Positions 18,551 through 27,126 of a stretch of DNA of 64,000 nucleotides are shown piece after piece (within the stretch, counting starts at the first letter, position 1; every line of letters starts with the position of its first letter). A program made the position numbers and the translations under genes. The notes below the pieces were generated by a model. The model was not told the DNA's origin, searched no databases, and saw nothing but the letters and a program-made list of their open reading frames with translations. The DNA comes from CAZXEU01 sp965207385 (GTDB lineage Bacteria; Bacteroidota; Rhodothermia; Rhodothermales; Bin80). The stretch lies in contig CBDBLZ010000020.1 in the NCBI GenBank assembly GCA_965207385.1, positions 124,001 to 188,000 of the forward strand. The letters are read 5' to 3'.

Positions 18551-19780
18551 CGGGCGTCAATGATCCGCGCACTACTTGCGGAATAACCCTCGGGCCTCCG
18601 CCCATAAGCGCAACCTTGGGCAATTGCTGACAATGCAAGGCTCAAGCTGGCAGGTCCGCGCCGGCAATGCTCGGCCAATGCAACTCAGCTAGCCCTCCAC
18701 TCGTGGGGCGCTGTGTCCAGCCTGCAGGGCAATTCCAGAGTTCCTACGGGGCCTCAGGTGGTGCGCGGCAGCCTTGGTGAGGCTGCCCGCGACGGGCGAT
18801 CTGTTCGGCAATCAACGCTACGGGCGGTTTCCCGGGCAGGCAGACCCCTGTCGCACTGTCATTGGTAGGTGGACCGGCGCCTTCAATCGCCGGAATGCCG
18901 GGGCAAGCTGGCGGCACAGGCGATTCCAGCCGAGACGGCGCGCCGCGGATGAGCCTCCGCGCTGCAATGAGGGTGACATAGCGCCTGAGGTGGCCAGCTG
19001 CATCCAGTGGGTTTGTCCCGATCCGCCGCGCAGCCTGCAACGGTCAGCCGCAAGTGTACCGGGTCGCTTCCCGGACCGGGCGAGAGCGACCCGGCATTGG
19101 ATAGACGTCCATGGTACGGACCCGGCGTCTCCGATGGAGGCTATAGGCTTTGTCGCTGCCGGCATTTAGGCTGACGGGCCCTATCCGTTTGCAAGGCCTT
19201 GTGGACCGGTACGCACGCGAATTGTAGCTCATCTGCTGACTCGCGCTCCCAGCCGCCACCCGGGACATCGACAAATGGCCCCGGGCGGTCGGCATACCGG
19301 CGCGCGCGGGGCCTGATGCCATGGTGCTGCGTGCGGCGCTGCTGATCCACGCCACTCCACCTGCCAGGAGCACGCCGTAGGAACTACTGCAGCCGCATGG
19401 GGAATCCGGCCCGGCGCCTGCCAAGCCAGTGCCCACGATGGCATGTATCGGCGCCGGTAGTGAAATACTTGTGGGCTTCGACATGTCGGCCGTCGAGGGA
19501 CGGATTGCGCGACTGCCTGCGTAGCTCTTCGGGGTACGACCCAAATGATTCCAACCAGCCTCGAGTCACGGAGCAAGGCTCTCTTGGCGGCCTTCCCGCC
19601 GCTTGCCGACCGGCCCCGTGCTTTGCGAGTATCGCGGAAATGGTGTATCGTGGCGGGACGCGGTACAATAGGTCTGACCACATGGCTCGCAAGCCCCATG
19701 GCTTCCCGGCGCTCCAGCACGCCGCCTCCCAGCCCACGACTCGACGGAAAATTTCAAGCCAATCGCATGGAGGCAACGTA
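18551..19780. other. Long non-coding or decayed stretch
   Basis: This is 1.2 kb with only overlapping arginine/serine/proline-rich frames on both strands and no recognisable domain, RNA fold or mobile element. The last 120 bases probably hold the promoter of the thioredoxin-like gene: GTATCGTGG and GGTACAATAG lie at about 19644-19672. The GGAGG just before 19781 is its ribosome-binding site. Confidence 0.4.
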
Positions 19781-20974
19781 GTGACCAGGATCCACGCAGT
19801 GCTGCTCGCCGGGCTGGTACTATCGGGCTGCCTGCGCACAGACGGACAGGCAGGCAGGGAATCAGCGCCGGATAGAATTGACGACTGGCAGACGGTCGAA
19901 AGCTTCAAGATAACTCAGCGGATCCACCGTCAGCGTGTCGGAGAGTGGCTAAGGCTGCCGGGCAATGAAGGCAAGGCGCCTGGAGAGGCCGAGGCGGCAT
20001 TGGGAATGAATGCTCTCGATCCGCATCCGGCCATCGATGCAGCATTGCGGATTGCAGAAGTCAATCCCTTAGACGATCTGGGATTCCTGGCGGTGCATTT
20101 TGCCTTCTATGAACTCCGAGCGATTGACGATCGTCAGCGAGGTGAGTACGAGGACGCGGTATTCGAGATTCTGGACGAGCACTATATTGACGACCTGCGA
20201 CTCAATCGCATGCTCCTGGGATTGATCCGCTTCGGAGGCGAGCGCGGGGTCGATCTTGTCGACAGGGTTGTAGCCCGGAGCGACGAGCGCGAACTTCGCG
20301 CGAAGGCAGCATTCTGGTCCGCCACAGAGCGCCTGATGGACGTCGACGATCTTGCGACCCCACCTTCCGTGAGGGCAAGTGTGCGCGCCGAGGTTGCCCG
20401 CATGGCCCGGCTGGTAGCAGATGAGTACAGTGATGTGGAGGTATTTCGCGGCGAATCGGGTGGTGACGCGATCAAGCCTGTCCTGTACGCCCTTGAAAAC
20501 CTGGCTATCGGGAGCGTGCTTCCGGAAGCCACCGCAAAGCGCATACGCGGGGACACGGAATCGCTGATCCAATACAGGGGAAGTGTGTTGCTCATTGATT
20601 TCTGGGCGACCTGGTGCGCACCTTGCATCGCCAGCTTCCCTGACGTGGTCAGACTCCAGCAGCTACTGGGCGACCGGGGCTTTCAGGTCATTACGATCAG
20701 CACGGACGAAAGCACGGAGCTGGTTGAGCAGTTCATGGATGATCGCCTTGAGTTGCCCTTCGTCAACTGGTTTGTCGGGGAGCAGTCTCAGCTCTATGAG
20801 GATTGGGCCATCCAAGGCTTGCCCACTTACATTGTAGTGGACCGGGAAGGGGTGGTTCGTGGCCGGACTCATGACTTGGAATCGCTCTACGAAGTGATTC
20901 TGGAGACTACGGGCGCCAGCGCCGAAATACGGGCGCAGTTGATTGGGGACATGGCGGAGGCTAGCGGACCTTGA
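19781..20974 (+). CDS. TlpA/ResA-like thioredoxin-fold lipoprotein
   Basis: This is a 397-residue exported protein. The GTG at 19781 follows a good GGAGG and opens the signal peptide, with lipobox L-V-L-S-G-C at Cys17. Residues about 35-240 are helical and unrecognised. Residues about 255-390 are a thioredoxin fold with the redox motif W-C-A-P-C (Cys279, Cys282), then V-I-T-I-S-T-D-E and the cis-Pro segment I-Q-G-L-P-T-Y-I-V-V. TlpA/ResA proteins reduce disulfides outside the cytoplasm, for example during cytochrome c maturation. A longer in-frame reading from 19397 has no signal peptide at its start and is unlikely. Confidence 0.85.
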   Translation: MTRIHAVLLAGLVLSGCLRTDGQAGRESAPDRIDDWQTVESFKITQRIHRQRVGEWLRLPGNEGKAPGEAEAALGMNALDPHPAIDAALRIAEVNPLDDLGFLAVHFAFYELRAIDDRQRGEYEDAVFEILDEHYIDDLRLNRMLLGLIRFGGERGVDLVDRVVARSDERELRAKAAFWSATERLMDVDDLATPPSVRASVRAEVARMARLVADEYSDVEVFRGESGGDAIKPVLYALENLAIGSVLPEATAKRIRGDTESLIQYRGSVLLIDFWATWCAPCIASFPDVVRLQQLLGDRGFQVITISTDESTELVEQFMDDRLELPFVNWFVGEQSQLYEDWAIQGLPTYIVVDREGVVRGRTHDLESLYEVILETTGASAEIRAQLIGDMAEASGP

Positions 20975-21667
20975 TCGCCCCTGCACGCGCAATTTGCACG
21001 GGGCAAACCCGCGAGTGAGTGCGGTGGAGGTCCGGAGTCGCGCGATTGTGAGCCACGCCGGTCCCGGCAATGGCCCAATGCTGCATCAATTGGAAAGCCC
21101 TGCCCTCAAACCGAATTGCGAGGTGCTGACGGGCACCGGCTGCAGCAGGATCTCCTGAGCGAAGCTGCTGCTGCCAATGGCGTGGCTGTGCACGGCGCGC
21201 AGCCAGGTCCGACAGATCAGGTAGTGACGCCTGGCGCATAGGCTCAACTGCCTACCGCTGCGCGTGTCCGTTTCCCGGAATCAGCAGCGAGACTCGGACG
21301 AGAGTCCCCGGAGACTGCCGTTGCGAAGCCCTTGCAGGCTGCCTGTCGACTTCCCTTCCGCTCTCGTACAGAAACGAGATTTGGGCCCTCCAGTCCGCGA
21401 CGGCATAATTCATGCATTTGCCACTCGGGTTGCTATAGTTGCGGTGGCGGGTTGGCCTCCATCCCATTCGAAGCCTGCCGGGCCGGCCGGCGCCGCGGGA
21501 TGCGTCGCCAATCCTGCGGCAAAAAATGCCGGGCCCATTGCGCAGCGTCCATTGCACTATGGTGCCTGATGTCCAGGAAGCCTGCAGCTTACGCTTCTCC
21601 ATATCGCGCAAGCCTTCGCCGGGGCCCTGCCACGGGTCCTTCACTCCTGCAGCACCTTCCGGCGCGT
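20975..21667. other. Non-coding stretch
   Basis: This region separates the thioredoxin-like gene from the convergent MDR dehydrogenase gene. Only short, low-complexity frames occur on both strands. No domain, RNA gene or clear terminator hairpin was recognised. Confidence 0.35.
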
Positions 21668-22624
21668 TCAGTAGTCCAACAGCACCTTGACGGCCCCGTC
21701 CCGCTTCGTCTCAGCCAGCTCCATGCCTTCTGCCAACCGGGAGAACGGCAGCCGATGGGACACGAGGCGCGACACTTCCAGTCGCCCTTGTGCTATCATA
21801 TCCAGGGCGAGCCTGAAGGAGGCAAGGTTCGGCTCGTGCTGCGCATATGCGCTTGTTACCACGCGCAGATTGCCCCGCAGATACGATTCAATTGCAATGG
21901 GCAGCGTCGCCTTTTTTGGTACCCCGAATAGCGCGACTTCGCCATGCTGCCGCACAAGACGAGGACACAGGTTGATGCTTTCTGCCTTGCCGACCGCTTC
22001 GACGACCACGTCGGCCATCCGGCCGGCTGTCGCCTCGCGGATGCGCTCCACGGCGTCGCCGCCCCTTACGTCAACAGAACAGGCAGCTCCGACCTCGATG
22101 GAAAGCTCCAGCCTTCGATCCACGATATCCAGTCCGTAGACCTCGCGCGCACCCATCGCTTGCAGCAGCATGGTAAAGAGCAGCCCGGCCGGCCCCTGAC
22201 CCACCACGGCCACGCGCTTGTCCATCACGTTGCCGAGCTTGCGGCAGCAGTACACGACGGTGCCCAACTGCTGCGCCAGTACGGCGCGCTCCAGCGGCAG
22301 TCCTTCGGGAAGCGGGATCACCTCGTGAGCCCATGCGGACACATACTCGGCAAATGCATCAAAACGCGGAACCAGCGCGAGCACGCGTGTGCCTGGAGGC
22401 AGCGCCGCCACAGAGGACTTCTCCACCACGGCCACGCATTCATGGCCGGACTGGCCGGCAGCGAACGGATAGCTGTCCGCCGGGCTGTCGTGCAGGAAGT
22501 GGAGGTCGCTGCCGCAAATAGTCGTCAGAAGGACGCGTAGCAGCAGCCCATCCTGCGGCGCTTCGGGCACCGGAACGTCAACCCATTCTATCTCGCCCGG
22601 GGCAGAATACTGGACCGCCCGCAT
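21668..22624 (-). CDS. Zinc-type medium-chain dehydrogenase (MDR family)
   Basis: This 318-residue alcohol/polyol dehydrogenase-like enzyme has a GroES-like N-terminal domain with catalytic-zinc motif C-G-S-D-L-H (near 37-42) and G-H-E-C (near 80). A Rossmann domain follows, with V-G-Q-G-P-A-G-L-L-F (about 140-149) and D-I-V at the end of the second strand, suggesting NAD preference. The structural four-Cys zinc lobe is absent, making it shorter than classic ADHs. It follows the Tat sugar isomerase gene by 5 bases, so the two form an operon acting on a sugar or polyol. The substrate is unknown. Confidence 0.85.
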   Translation of the reverse strand: MRAVQYSAPGEIEWVDVPVPEAPQDGLLLRVLLTTICGSDLHFLHDSPADSYPFAAGQSGHECVAVVEKSSVAALPPGTRVLALVPRFDAFAEYVSAWAHEVIPLPEGLPLERAVLAQQLGTVVYCCRKLGNVMDKRVAVVGQGPAGLLFTMLLQAMGAREVYGLDIVDRRLELSIEVGAACSVDVRGGDAVERIREATAGRMADVVVEAVGKAESINLCPRLVRQHGEVALFGVPKKATLPIAIESYLRGNLRVVTSAYAQHEPNLASFRLALDMIAQGRLEVSRLVSHRLPFSRLAEGMELAETKRDGAVKVLLDY

Positions 22625-22629
22625 GCGCG

Positions 22630-23556
22630 CTAGGAAAAGGCTGACCGGAGCAACTCCAGGCTCTTGGGCACAGCCGTCTGAGGGTCTTCCCTCCCTTCGA
22701 ATTCCAGAGATACGTAGCCCCTGAAGTCGTGCCGGCGCATGATCTCGGCTATGCGCGGATAGTCAAGATCCAGCGTATACCAGGTTCCGCCACCATAATA
22801 GGTCTTGGCTTGCATCAGCACCGTACGGGAGGCCAGCATTTCCAGCTTGTCGTAGGGGTCTTCCAGGAAGTTTCCCGTATCCAGCGTAACCTGGAGCCAC
22901 GGTGAATCCAGTGCCTCGACGATCCTGAGCACGCCTTCGGGCGTGCGACCGAGCCCCCAGTGGTTTTCCAGACCCAGCAAAACGCCGCACTGCTCGGCCT
23001 TGGGAATGCACTTTTCGATGCTGGCAATAACCCAGTCGTATGCATCCTCATCCGAATATCCTTCCAGTGCAGGTTCAATTCCCCTGTTGTCCATGAGTGC
23101 ACTGAAAGACTCCGACGTTCCCCATCGCCCCGTATTGAGCCGCATGGTCGGGATGCCGAGCTGGTAGCACAGCTCGATCTGGTGTATGGTGCGGTCAATG
23201 TTGCGCTGGCGCTCTTCCGCATCCGGAGACATGAAGCCCTGGTGGGTGGAGAAGCCCATCAGGTCCAGCCCGTTGACAAATGCCCGACGCTTGATATCCT
23301 GGAGGTAGGCGGGATCTTCAGAAGCCATCTGGACATGGAGCAGCTCCACCCCGTCAAATCCCATGGCAGCGGCATCATCTATGCACTGCTCAATCGGGTA
23401 ATTCTCCTTGGGGCCAGCAAATCGCCAGAAGGAGTAGGTGGAAACGCCTATCGGGTTGGGGCGCCGATTCGGCGGCGGTGCCTGGTCCGCTGAAATGCCG
23501 AGGCCCGCAGCAGCGAGCGCCGCATTGCGCAGAAAATCACGTCTTCTTGTCTTGAT
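22630..23556 (-). CDS. Tat-exported sugar-phosphate isomerase/epimerase-like TIM barrel, apparent ATC start
   Basis: The frame from 23556 encodes 308 residues starting (I/M)-K-T-R-R-R-D-F-L-R-N-A-A-L-A-A-A-G-L-G, a clear twin-arginine signal. An AP-endonuclease-2-type TIM barrel follows (N-P-I-G-V-S-T-Y-S-F-W, G-F-D-G-V-E-L, G-L-E-N-H-W, V-T-L-D-T-G-N, S-L-E-F-E-G). The apparent first codon is ATC, 6 bases after a perfect GGAGGT (23563-23568). The first conventional ATG is at 23364 and would delete the first barrel strand. Either ATC is used or ATG was lost by one base change. It is the first gene of an operon with the MDR dehydrogenase and divergent from the AGE epimerase. Confidence 0.8.
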   Translation of the reverse strand: MKTRRRDFLRNAALAAAGLGISADQAPPPNRRPNPIGVSTYSFWRFAGPKENYPIEQCIDDAAAMGFDGVELLHVQMASEDPAYLQDIKRRAFVNGLDLMGFSTHQGFMSPDAEERQRNIDRTIHQIELCYQLGIPTMRLNTGRWGTSESFSALMDNRGIEPALEGYSDEDAYDWVIASIEKCIPKAEQCGVLLGLENHWGLGRTPEGVLRIVEALDSPWLQVTLDTGNFLEDPYDKLEMLASRTVLMQAKTYYGGGTWYTLDLDYPRIAEIMRRHDFRGYVSLEFEGREDPQTAVPKSLELLRSAFS

Positions 23557-23562
23557 GGCGGT

Positions 23563-23568
23563 ACCTCC
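23563..23568 (-). promoter_or_regulatory. Strong ribosome-binding site that fixes the unusual start
   Basis: GGAGGT on the minus strand lies 6 bases before the ATC codon at 23556-23554 that opens the Tat signal peptide. No ATG, GTG or TTG exists in that frame between the upstream in-frame stop (TGA) and the twin-arginine motif. This site is the main evidence for initiation at or very near ATC. Confidence 0.65.
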
Positions 23569-23665
23569 GATCAGTCTTGTTCAAATCTTGGTCAGACGAG
23601 CGGCCCGTGTGTGGCGGCGGGACAAGCGCTTTTGGATATTGCCACGAGCTACTTGCCGAAACACC

Positions 23666-24871
23666 ATGGATAGTACGCTTCAGGCCGCGGAACGTCAACG
23701 CTACCGCGCAATATTCGAGCACGAACTCTTCGAGCGGGTGATCCCGTTCTGGGAGCGACATTCGCCGGACACCTTTCGCGGTGGATACTTTAACAATCTC
23801 GACCGGGATGGCTCGGTTTACGACACGACCAAGCATATCTGGCTGCTTGCGCGCCAGGTCTGGATGTTCAGCAAGCTGTACCGGAGCGTTGACCAGCGGG
23901 CGTCGTGGCTGACGCACGCCCGTCTCGGCATGGATTTCCTCATGGAGCATGCCGCGCGGCCTGACGGCAGGGTATATTTCGCCCTGGCTGCGGACGGCAG
24001 ACCCGTCTACCAGCAGCGAAAGATTTTCACGGAGTGTTTCTATGCCATGGCCCTGGCAGAATACGGCCGGGCGGCGGACAGGCCCGAATTCGTGCATAAG
24101 GCCGAGAATGAACTGGCCCTCGTATGGCAATGGGCCTATGACTGGGCACCGCTAGGCCGGCCCACTCTGCCGGGCACGGTCCCCTCGCAGTCCCTCGCCG
24201 TTCCCATGATCCTGCTCAATCTGATCGAGGAGGTGGCAGGCGAGCGTACGGACCGGTATGGAGCGGAAATAGAGGACTGCATGCGAAGGGTAGCGCTTCA
24301 CGTAGATGCCACATCCAAGCGGGTGCATGAGCACGTTGCACCTGACGGCGGCCCGCTGGACGGACCCGCCGGGCGCTTGCTCAATCCCGGCCATGCCATT
24401 GAGGCGGGCTGGTTTCTGCAGCACTGGGCCCAGCGCCTGCGGCGCAAGGACCTGGCGCAACTGGCAGTCAACATGGTCCGGTGGTCACACAGTACCGGCT
24501 GGGACAACGACCACGGCGGACTGTTCTACTTTCTGGACGCAGGAGGACACTCACCGGTCCAGCTGGAATGGTCCATGAAGTTGTGGTGGCCCCACACGGA
24601 GGCCCTCTATGCGCATTTGCTGGGCTTCGCCTTGTCCGGAAGCGGCGCCGACCTGCAGGCCTTCAGGGACGTGCAAACCTACGTATTCGAGCACTTCGTC
24701 GACACCAATTACGGCGAATGGTACGGATACCTGGACAGGGAGGGTCGCGTAACGCATCGCTTCAAGGGAGGTCCCTACAAGGGATGTTTCCACGTGCCTC
24801 GCGCGCTGTGGCTATGCTGGAAGCTGCTCGGCAACTGGCCGGAGGCTGGCGATCAGGAAGCCGACTCATAG
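23666..24871 (+). CDS. N-acylglucosamine 2-epimerase (AGE) family protein
   Basis: This 401-residue (alpha/alpha)6-barrel sugar epimerase/isomerase is of the type that interconverts GlcNAc/ManNAc, glucose/mannose or cellobiose. Seen: F-W-x-R-H-S-P-D near 27-34, G-G-Y-F-N-N-L-D-R-D-G, H-I-W-L-L-A-R-Q-V-W, F-F/Y-A-x-A-x-D-G-R, G-H-A-I-E-A-G-W-F-L and K-L-W-W-P-H-T-E-A-L-Y-A. These include the His residues that act as acid/base in the family. The ATG at 23666 gives the usual length; an in-frame extension to 23438 overlaps the divergent gene. Downstream are a symporter and small membrane genes, implying uptake plus isomerisation of a sugar. Confidence 0.88.
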   Translation: MDSTLQAAERQRYRAIFEHELFERVIPFWERHSPDTFRGGYFNNLDRDGSVYDTTKHIWLLARQVWMFSKLYRSVDQRASWLTHARLGMDFLMEHAARPDGRVYFALAADGRPVYQQRKIFTECFYAMALAEYGRAADRPEFVHKAENELALVWQWAYDWAPLGRPTLPGTVPSQSLAVPMILLNLIEEVAGERTDRYGAEIEDCMRRVALHVDATSKRVHEHVAPDGGPLDGPAGRLLNPGHAIEAGWFLQHWAQRLRRKDLAQLAVNMVRWSHSTGWDNDHGGLFYFLDAGGHSPVQLEWSMKLWWPHTEALYAHLLGFALSGSGADLQAFRDVQTYVFEHFVDTNYGEWYGYLDREGRVTHRFKGGPYKGCFHVPRALWLCWKLLGNWPEAGDQEADS

Positions 24872-24925
24872 TCCTTCATATCCATTGCCAAGAATGGTAT
24901 ACTGTGGGGTTTCGAAACTGAATCC

Positions 24926-26551
24926 ATGATCGTACTCTTTACGCCGCTTGACTGGTTTTGGGTGGGAGTATTCCTCCTTCTCATGATCGGCAGCGGGGTA
25001 CTCTTCTACCGGCTCGGCAAGCGTTCGGCATCGGATTTCTTCCTCGCAGGGCGCGGACTGCCGTGGTGGTTGCCCGCATCCAGCGTGTATGCTACCCATA
25101 CCGCCACAGACACGCCGATGTGGATCACGGGCGTGATCTACCAGCACGGGCTGGCCGGCATATGGTACACCTTCTTTTCGGCCTGGGGTGCCATCAGCTC
25201 ATTCGTCTCGACGCGCATATTCCGACGTTCCCTCGCCTACACACAAGCCGAGTGGAACGTCGTCCGGTTTTCCGGGCTGGGTTCGGAGCTCCTCCGTGGA
25301 TGGATGGCCGGATGGCAGTTCTTCATGAACATGTTTGTGCTGGGCTGGGTCGGCATTGCCATGGGCAAGATCTGCGAATTCCTGTTCGGCTGGCCCACCT
25401 GGATCGGGCTGGTCAGCTTCTCGCTCGTCTGCGCGGTCTACGTTCTTGCCGCCGGGTACTGGGGCGTAGTGATGGCGGACTTTCAGCAGGGAATTATCGC
25501 TTTTCTAGTTATCATTATCGTGTCCTTCTGGGGCATCGCCGTTGCCGGCGGCCCGACCGGCATCATCGACAAGCTCGCGGCCCTGGGGGAGCTTGATCGC
25601 ATCAATCCCTTTGCCTTCTCCGGCTGGTGGACCGGATCATTCCCGACGGCCTGGTTCGTAACCATGCTGGTAATTGCGATTCTGGGCGGCTTCGGCATGG
25701 GTACCAGTATAGACTGGTACGTGGAAGCGCAGCGCATTCAATCGGCCCGGACCGTTCGCGACGCGAGTTACAGCATCTGGTGGGGCACGCTCATCGGATT
25801 GGTTCGCAACTCCATCTGGGCCGTGTCCATACTGGCGTTTTTTGTGCTCTTTCCCGGCATGACGGCCACCGAAGAATATGAGATGGGCTGGTTCCGCCTT
25901 GGCTTCGACTACCTGCCCGCGGGCATGCTGGGCTTTTTCTTTGCTGCCATTCTCGCGATCCACCTTTCGACCATCTCCTCCCATCTGAACCTGGGCGCAT
26001 TGTACGCAACGCGCGATTTGTACCAGCACTATGTGAATCCGGAAGCAAGCCAGAAAAGGCTTGTGCAGGTAGGCAGGATTTCCACGGTGATCCTGCTTAT
26101 CGGCTCGTTCTTCTACGGCCTGATGATGGAGGACATCACGTCCTGGCTCATTTTTGCCCTGTGGGTCATGGCTGCCGGCATCTGGTTGCCCAACATTTTG
26201 CAGGTCGTCTGGTGGCGCTTCAACGCATGGGGCTATCTGTCCGCATGGATCGCCAACCTCGGTTTCAGCTGGCTCGTCGTATGGATCCTTCCGGCCCTCG
26301 GCGTGATACCTGACCTCCTGGACTACCAGCAGTTCTGGCTTCTCATGGTGCTGGGGGCCTTCGTGTTCATCCCGGTGACGTTGATTTCCCGGCCGGAGAA
26401 CATGGATCATCTCGTCCGCTACTACGTCATGTCCCGGCCCATTGGCTGGTGGGGGCCCGTCAAGCGCGAAGCCCAGCGCCGCGGCCTCATCACGGCCGGC
26501 GGAGACCTGGCGGGCCTGAGCGAAGAAGCTCTGCGAACAGGAAACTTTTGA
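24926..26551 (+). CDS. Sodium:solute symporter (SSS family)
   Basis: This 541-residue inner-membrane transporter has about 13-14 hydrophobic helices. Seen: the first helix W-V-G-V-F-L-L-L-M-I-G-S-G, F-F-L-A-G-R-G-L-P-W-W-L-P-A-S-S, the sodium-site region A-T-H-T-A-T-D-T-P, and A-I-H-L-S-T-I-S-S-H-L-N-L-G of the inverted repeat. A TATACT element and a GTTTCGAAAC palindrome (24909-24918) lie just upstream. Three very small membrane-protein genes follow with overlapping stops and starts. The substrate is probably a sugar or glycoside, inferred from the preceding epimerase gene. Confidence 0.92.
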   Translation: MIVLFTPLDWFWVGVFLLLMIGSGVLFYRLGKRSASDFFLAGRGLPWWLPASSVYATHTATDTPMWITGVIYQHGLAGIWYTFFSAWGAISSFVSTRIFRRSLAYTQAEWNVVRFSGLGSELLRGWMAGWQFFMNMFVLGWVGIAMGKICEFLFGWPTWIGLVSFSLVCAVYVLAAGYWGVVMADFQQGIIAFLVIIIVSFWGIAVAGGPTGIIDKLAALGELDRINPFAFSGWWTGSFPTAWFVTMLVIAILGGFGMGTSIDWYVEAQRIQSARTVRDASYSIWWGTLIGLVRNSIWAVSILAFFVLFPGMTATEEYEMGWFRLGFDYLPAGMLGFFFAAILAIHLSTISSHLNLGALYATRDLYQHYVNPEASQKRLVQVGRISTVILLIGSFFYGLMMEDITSWLIFALWVMAAGIWLPNILQVVWWRFNAWGYLSAWIANLGFSWLVVWILPALGVIPDLLDYQQFWLLMVLGAFVFIPVTLISRPENMDHLVRYYVMSRPIGWWGPVKREAQRRGLITAGGDLAGLSEEALRTGNF

Positions 26552-26568
26552 ACCCAACTGTCCAAGCC

Positions 26569-26877
26569 ATGCCACTAGTCAGACGAGCGTGGTCGGCCGC
26601 TGAAGCCGATGAATGGACCCGGGAAGACTGGATTACCATAATCATCTCACCCATCTGCTACATTTGCATGACGCTGGGCGTTGCACTCAGCGTACTGCTG
26701 CTCTGGCAAGGATTCGTGCTGCTTGCAGGCAGCATTGTGCTGACGGCCGTCATGCACTGGATCATTGATCCGAAGCTTAAAGCCGTTTCGGCCGAATACG
26801 AAACCAAGCAACAGGAATACTTGCACGAACTTGAGCAAAACGTTCGCTGGCAGGCCCAGGACGAGAGCGCGCCATGA
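26569..26877 (+). CDS. Small two-helix membrane protein linked to the symporter
   Basis: This 102-residue protein has two adjacent membrane segments (about residues 22-42 and 44-62: I-T-I-I-I-S-P-I-C-Y and G-F-V-L-L-A-G-S-I-V). A charged, probably coiled C-terminal tail follows (Y-E-T-K-Q-Q-E-Y-L-H-E-L-E-Q). The start at 26569 lies 17 bases after the symporter stop. No family is recognised with certainty. Position and topology suggest an accessory subunit or assembly factor of the symporter. Its stop overlaps the next ATG (ATGA). Confidence 0.75.
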   Translation: MPLVRRAWSAAEADEWTREDWITIIISPICYICMTLGVALSVLLLWQGFVLLAGSIVLTAVMHWIIDPKLKAVSAEYETKQQEYLHELEQNVRWQAQDESAP

Positions 26878-26990
26878 CCCAGGGACTGGCCACCGTCATA
26901 GGCATGACCATTGCCTACGCCGCTTCATTCCTGGGGCTCATCCTCGCATGGCGCTCGTACAGGAAACACCACAAGAAGGACCAGCCATGA
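26874..26990 (+). CDS. 38-residue single-helix membrane microprotein
   Basis: The tiny frame begins M-T-Q-G-L-A-T-V-I-G and has one membrane helix (A-Y-A-A-S-F-L-G-L-I-L-A-W). It ends in a basic tail R-S-Y-R-K-H-H-K-K-D. Both ends overlap neighbours by four bases (ATGA at 26874-26877 and 26987-26990), the strongest evidence that it is translated. By positive-inside topology its tail should face the cytoplasm. The role is unknown; a small symporter subunit is likely. Confidence 0.7.
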   Translation: MTQGLATVIGMTIAYAASFLGLILAWRSYRKHHKKDQP

Positions 26991-27112
26991 TCGCCTCGGC
27001 TCTGCAGCAGTCGTCGAATCTGCTCTGGGGCATCCTCGTGCCCGCACTGATTTTCGTAATCGCATTCGTGGTCACGCTGCTGCTTTACCGGCATTTCTCC
27101 CGGCAGGTCTGA
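26987..27112 (+). CDS. 41-residue single-helix membrane microprotein
   Basis: The product is M-I-A-S-A-L-Q-Q-S-S-N followed by one long hydrophobic helix (L-L-W-G-I-L-V-P-A-L-I-F-V-I-A-F-V-V-T) and the short basic end Y-R-H-F-S-R-Q-V. The start overlaps the preceding stop in ATGA. It is the third small membrane gene after the symporter and 14 bases before the amidohydrolase gene. Function unknown; probably part of the same membrane complex. Confidence 0.7.
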   Translation: MIASALQQSSNLLWGILVPALIFVIAFVVTLLLYRHFSRQV

Positions 27113-27126
27113 CCGGCTGCACCGCC

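Noticed and set aside
19397..19780. N-terminal extension of the thioredoxin-like protein
   Set aside because: It is low-complexity and would bury a perfect signal peptide and lipobox internally. The GTG at 19781 has a good ribosome-binding site.
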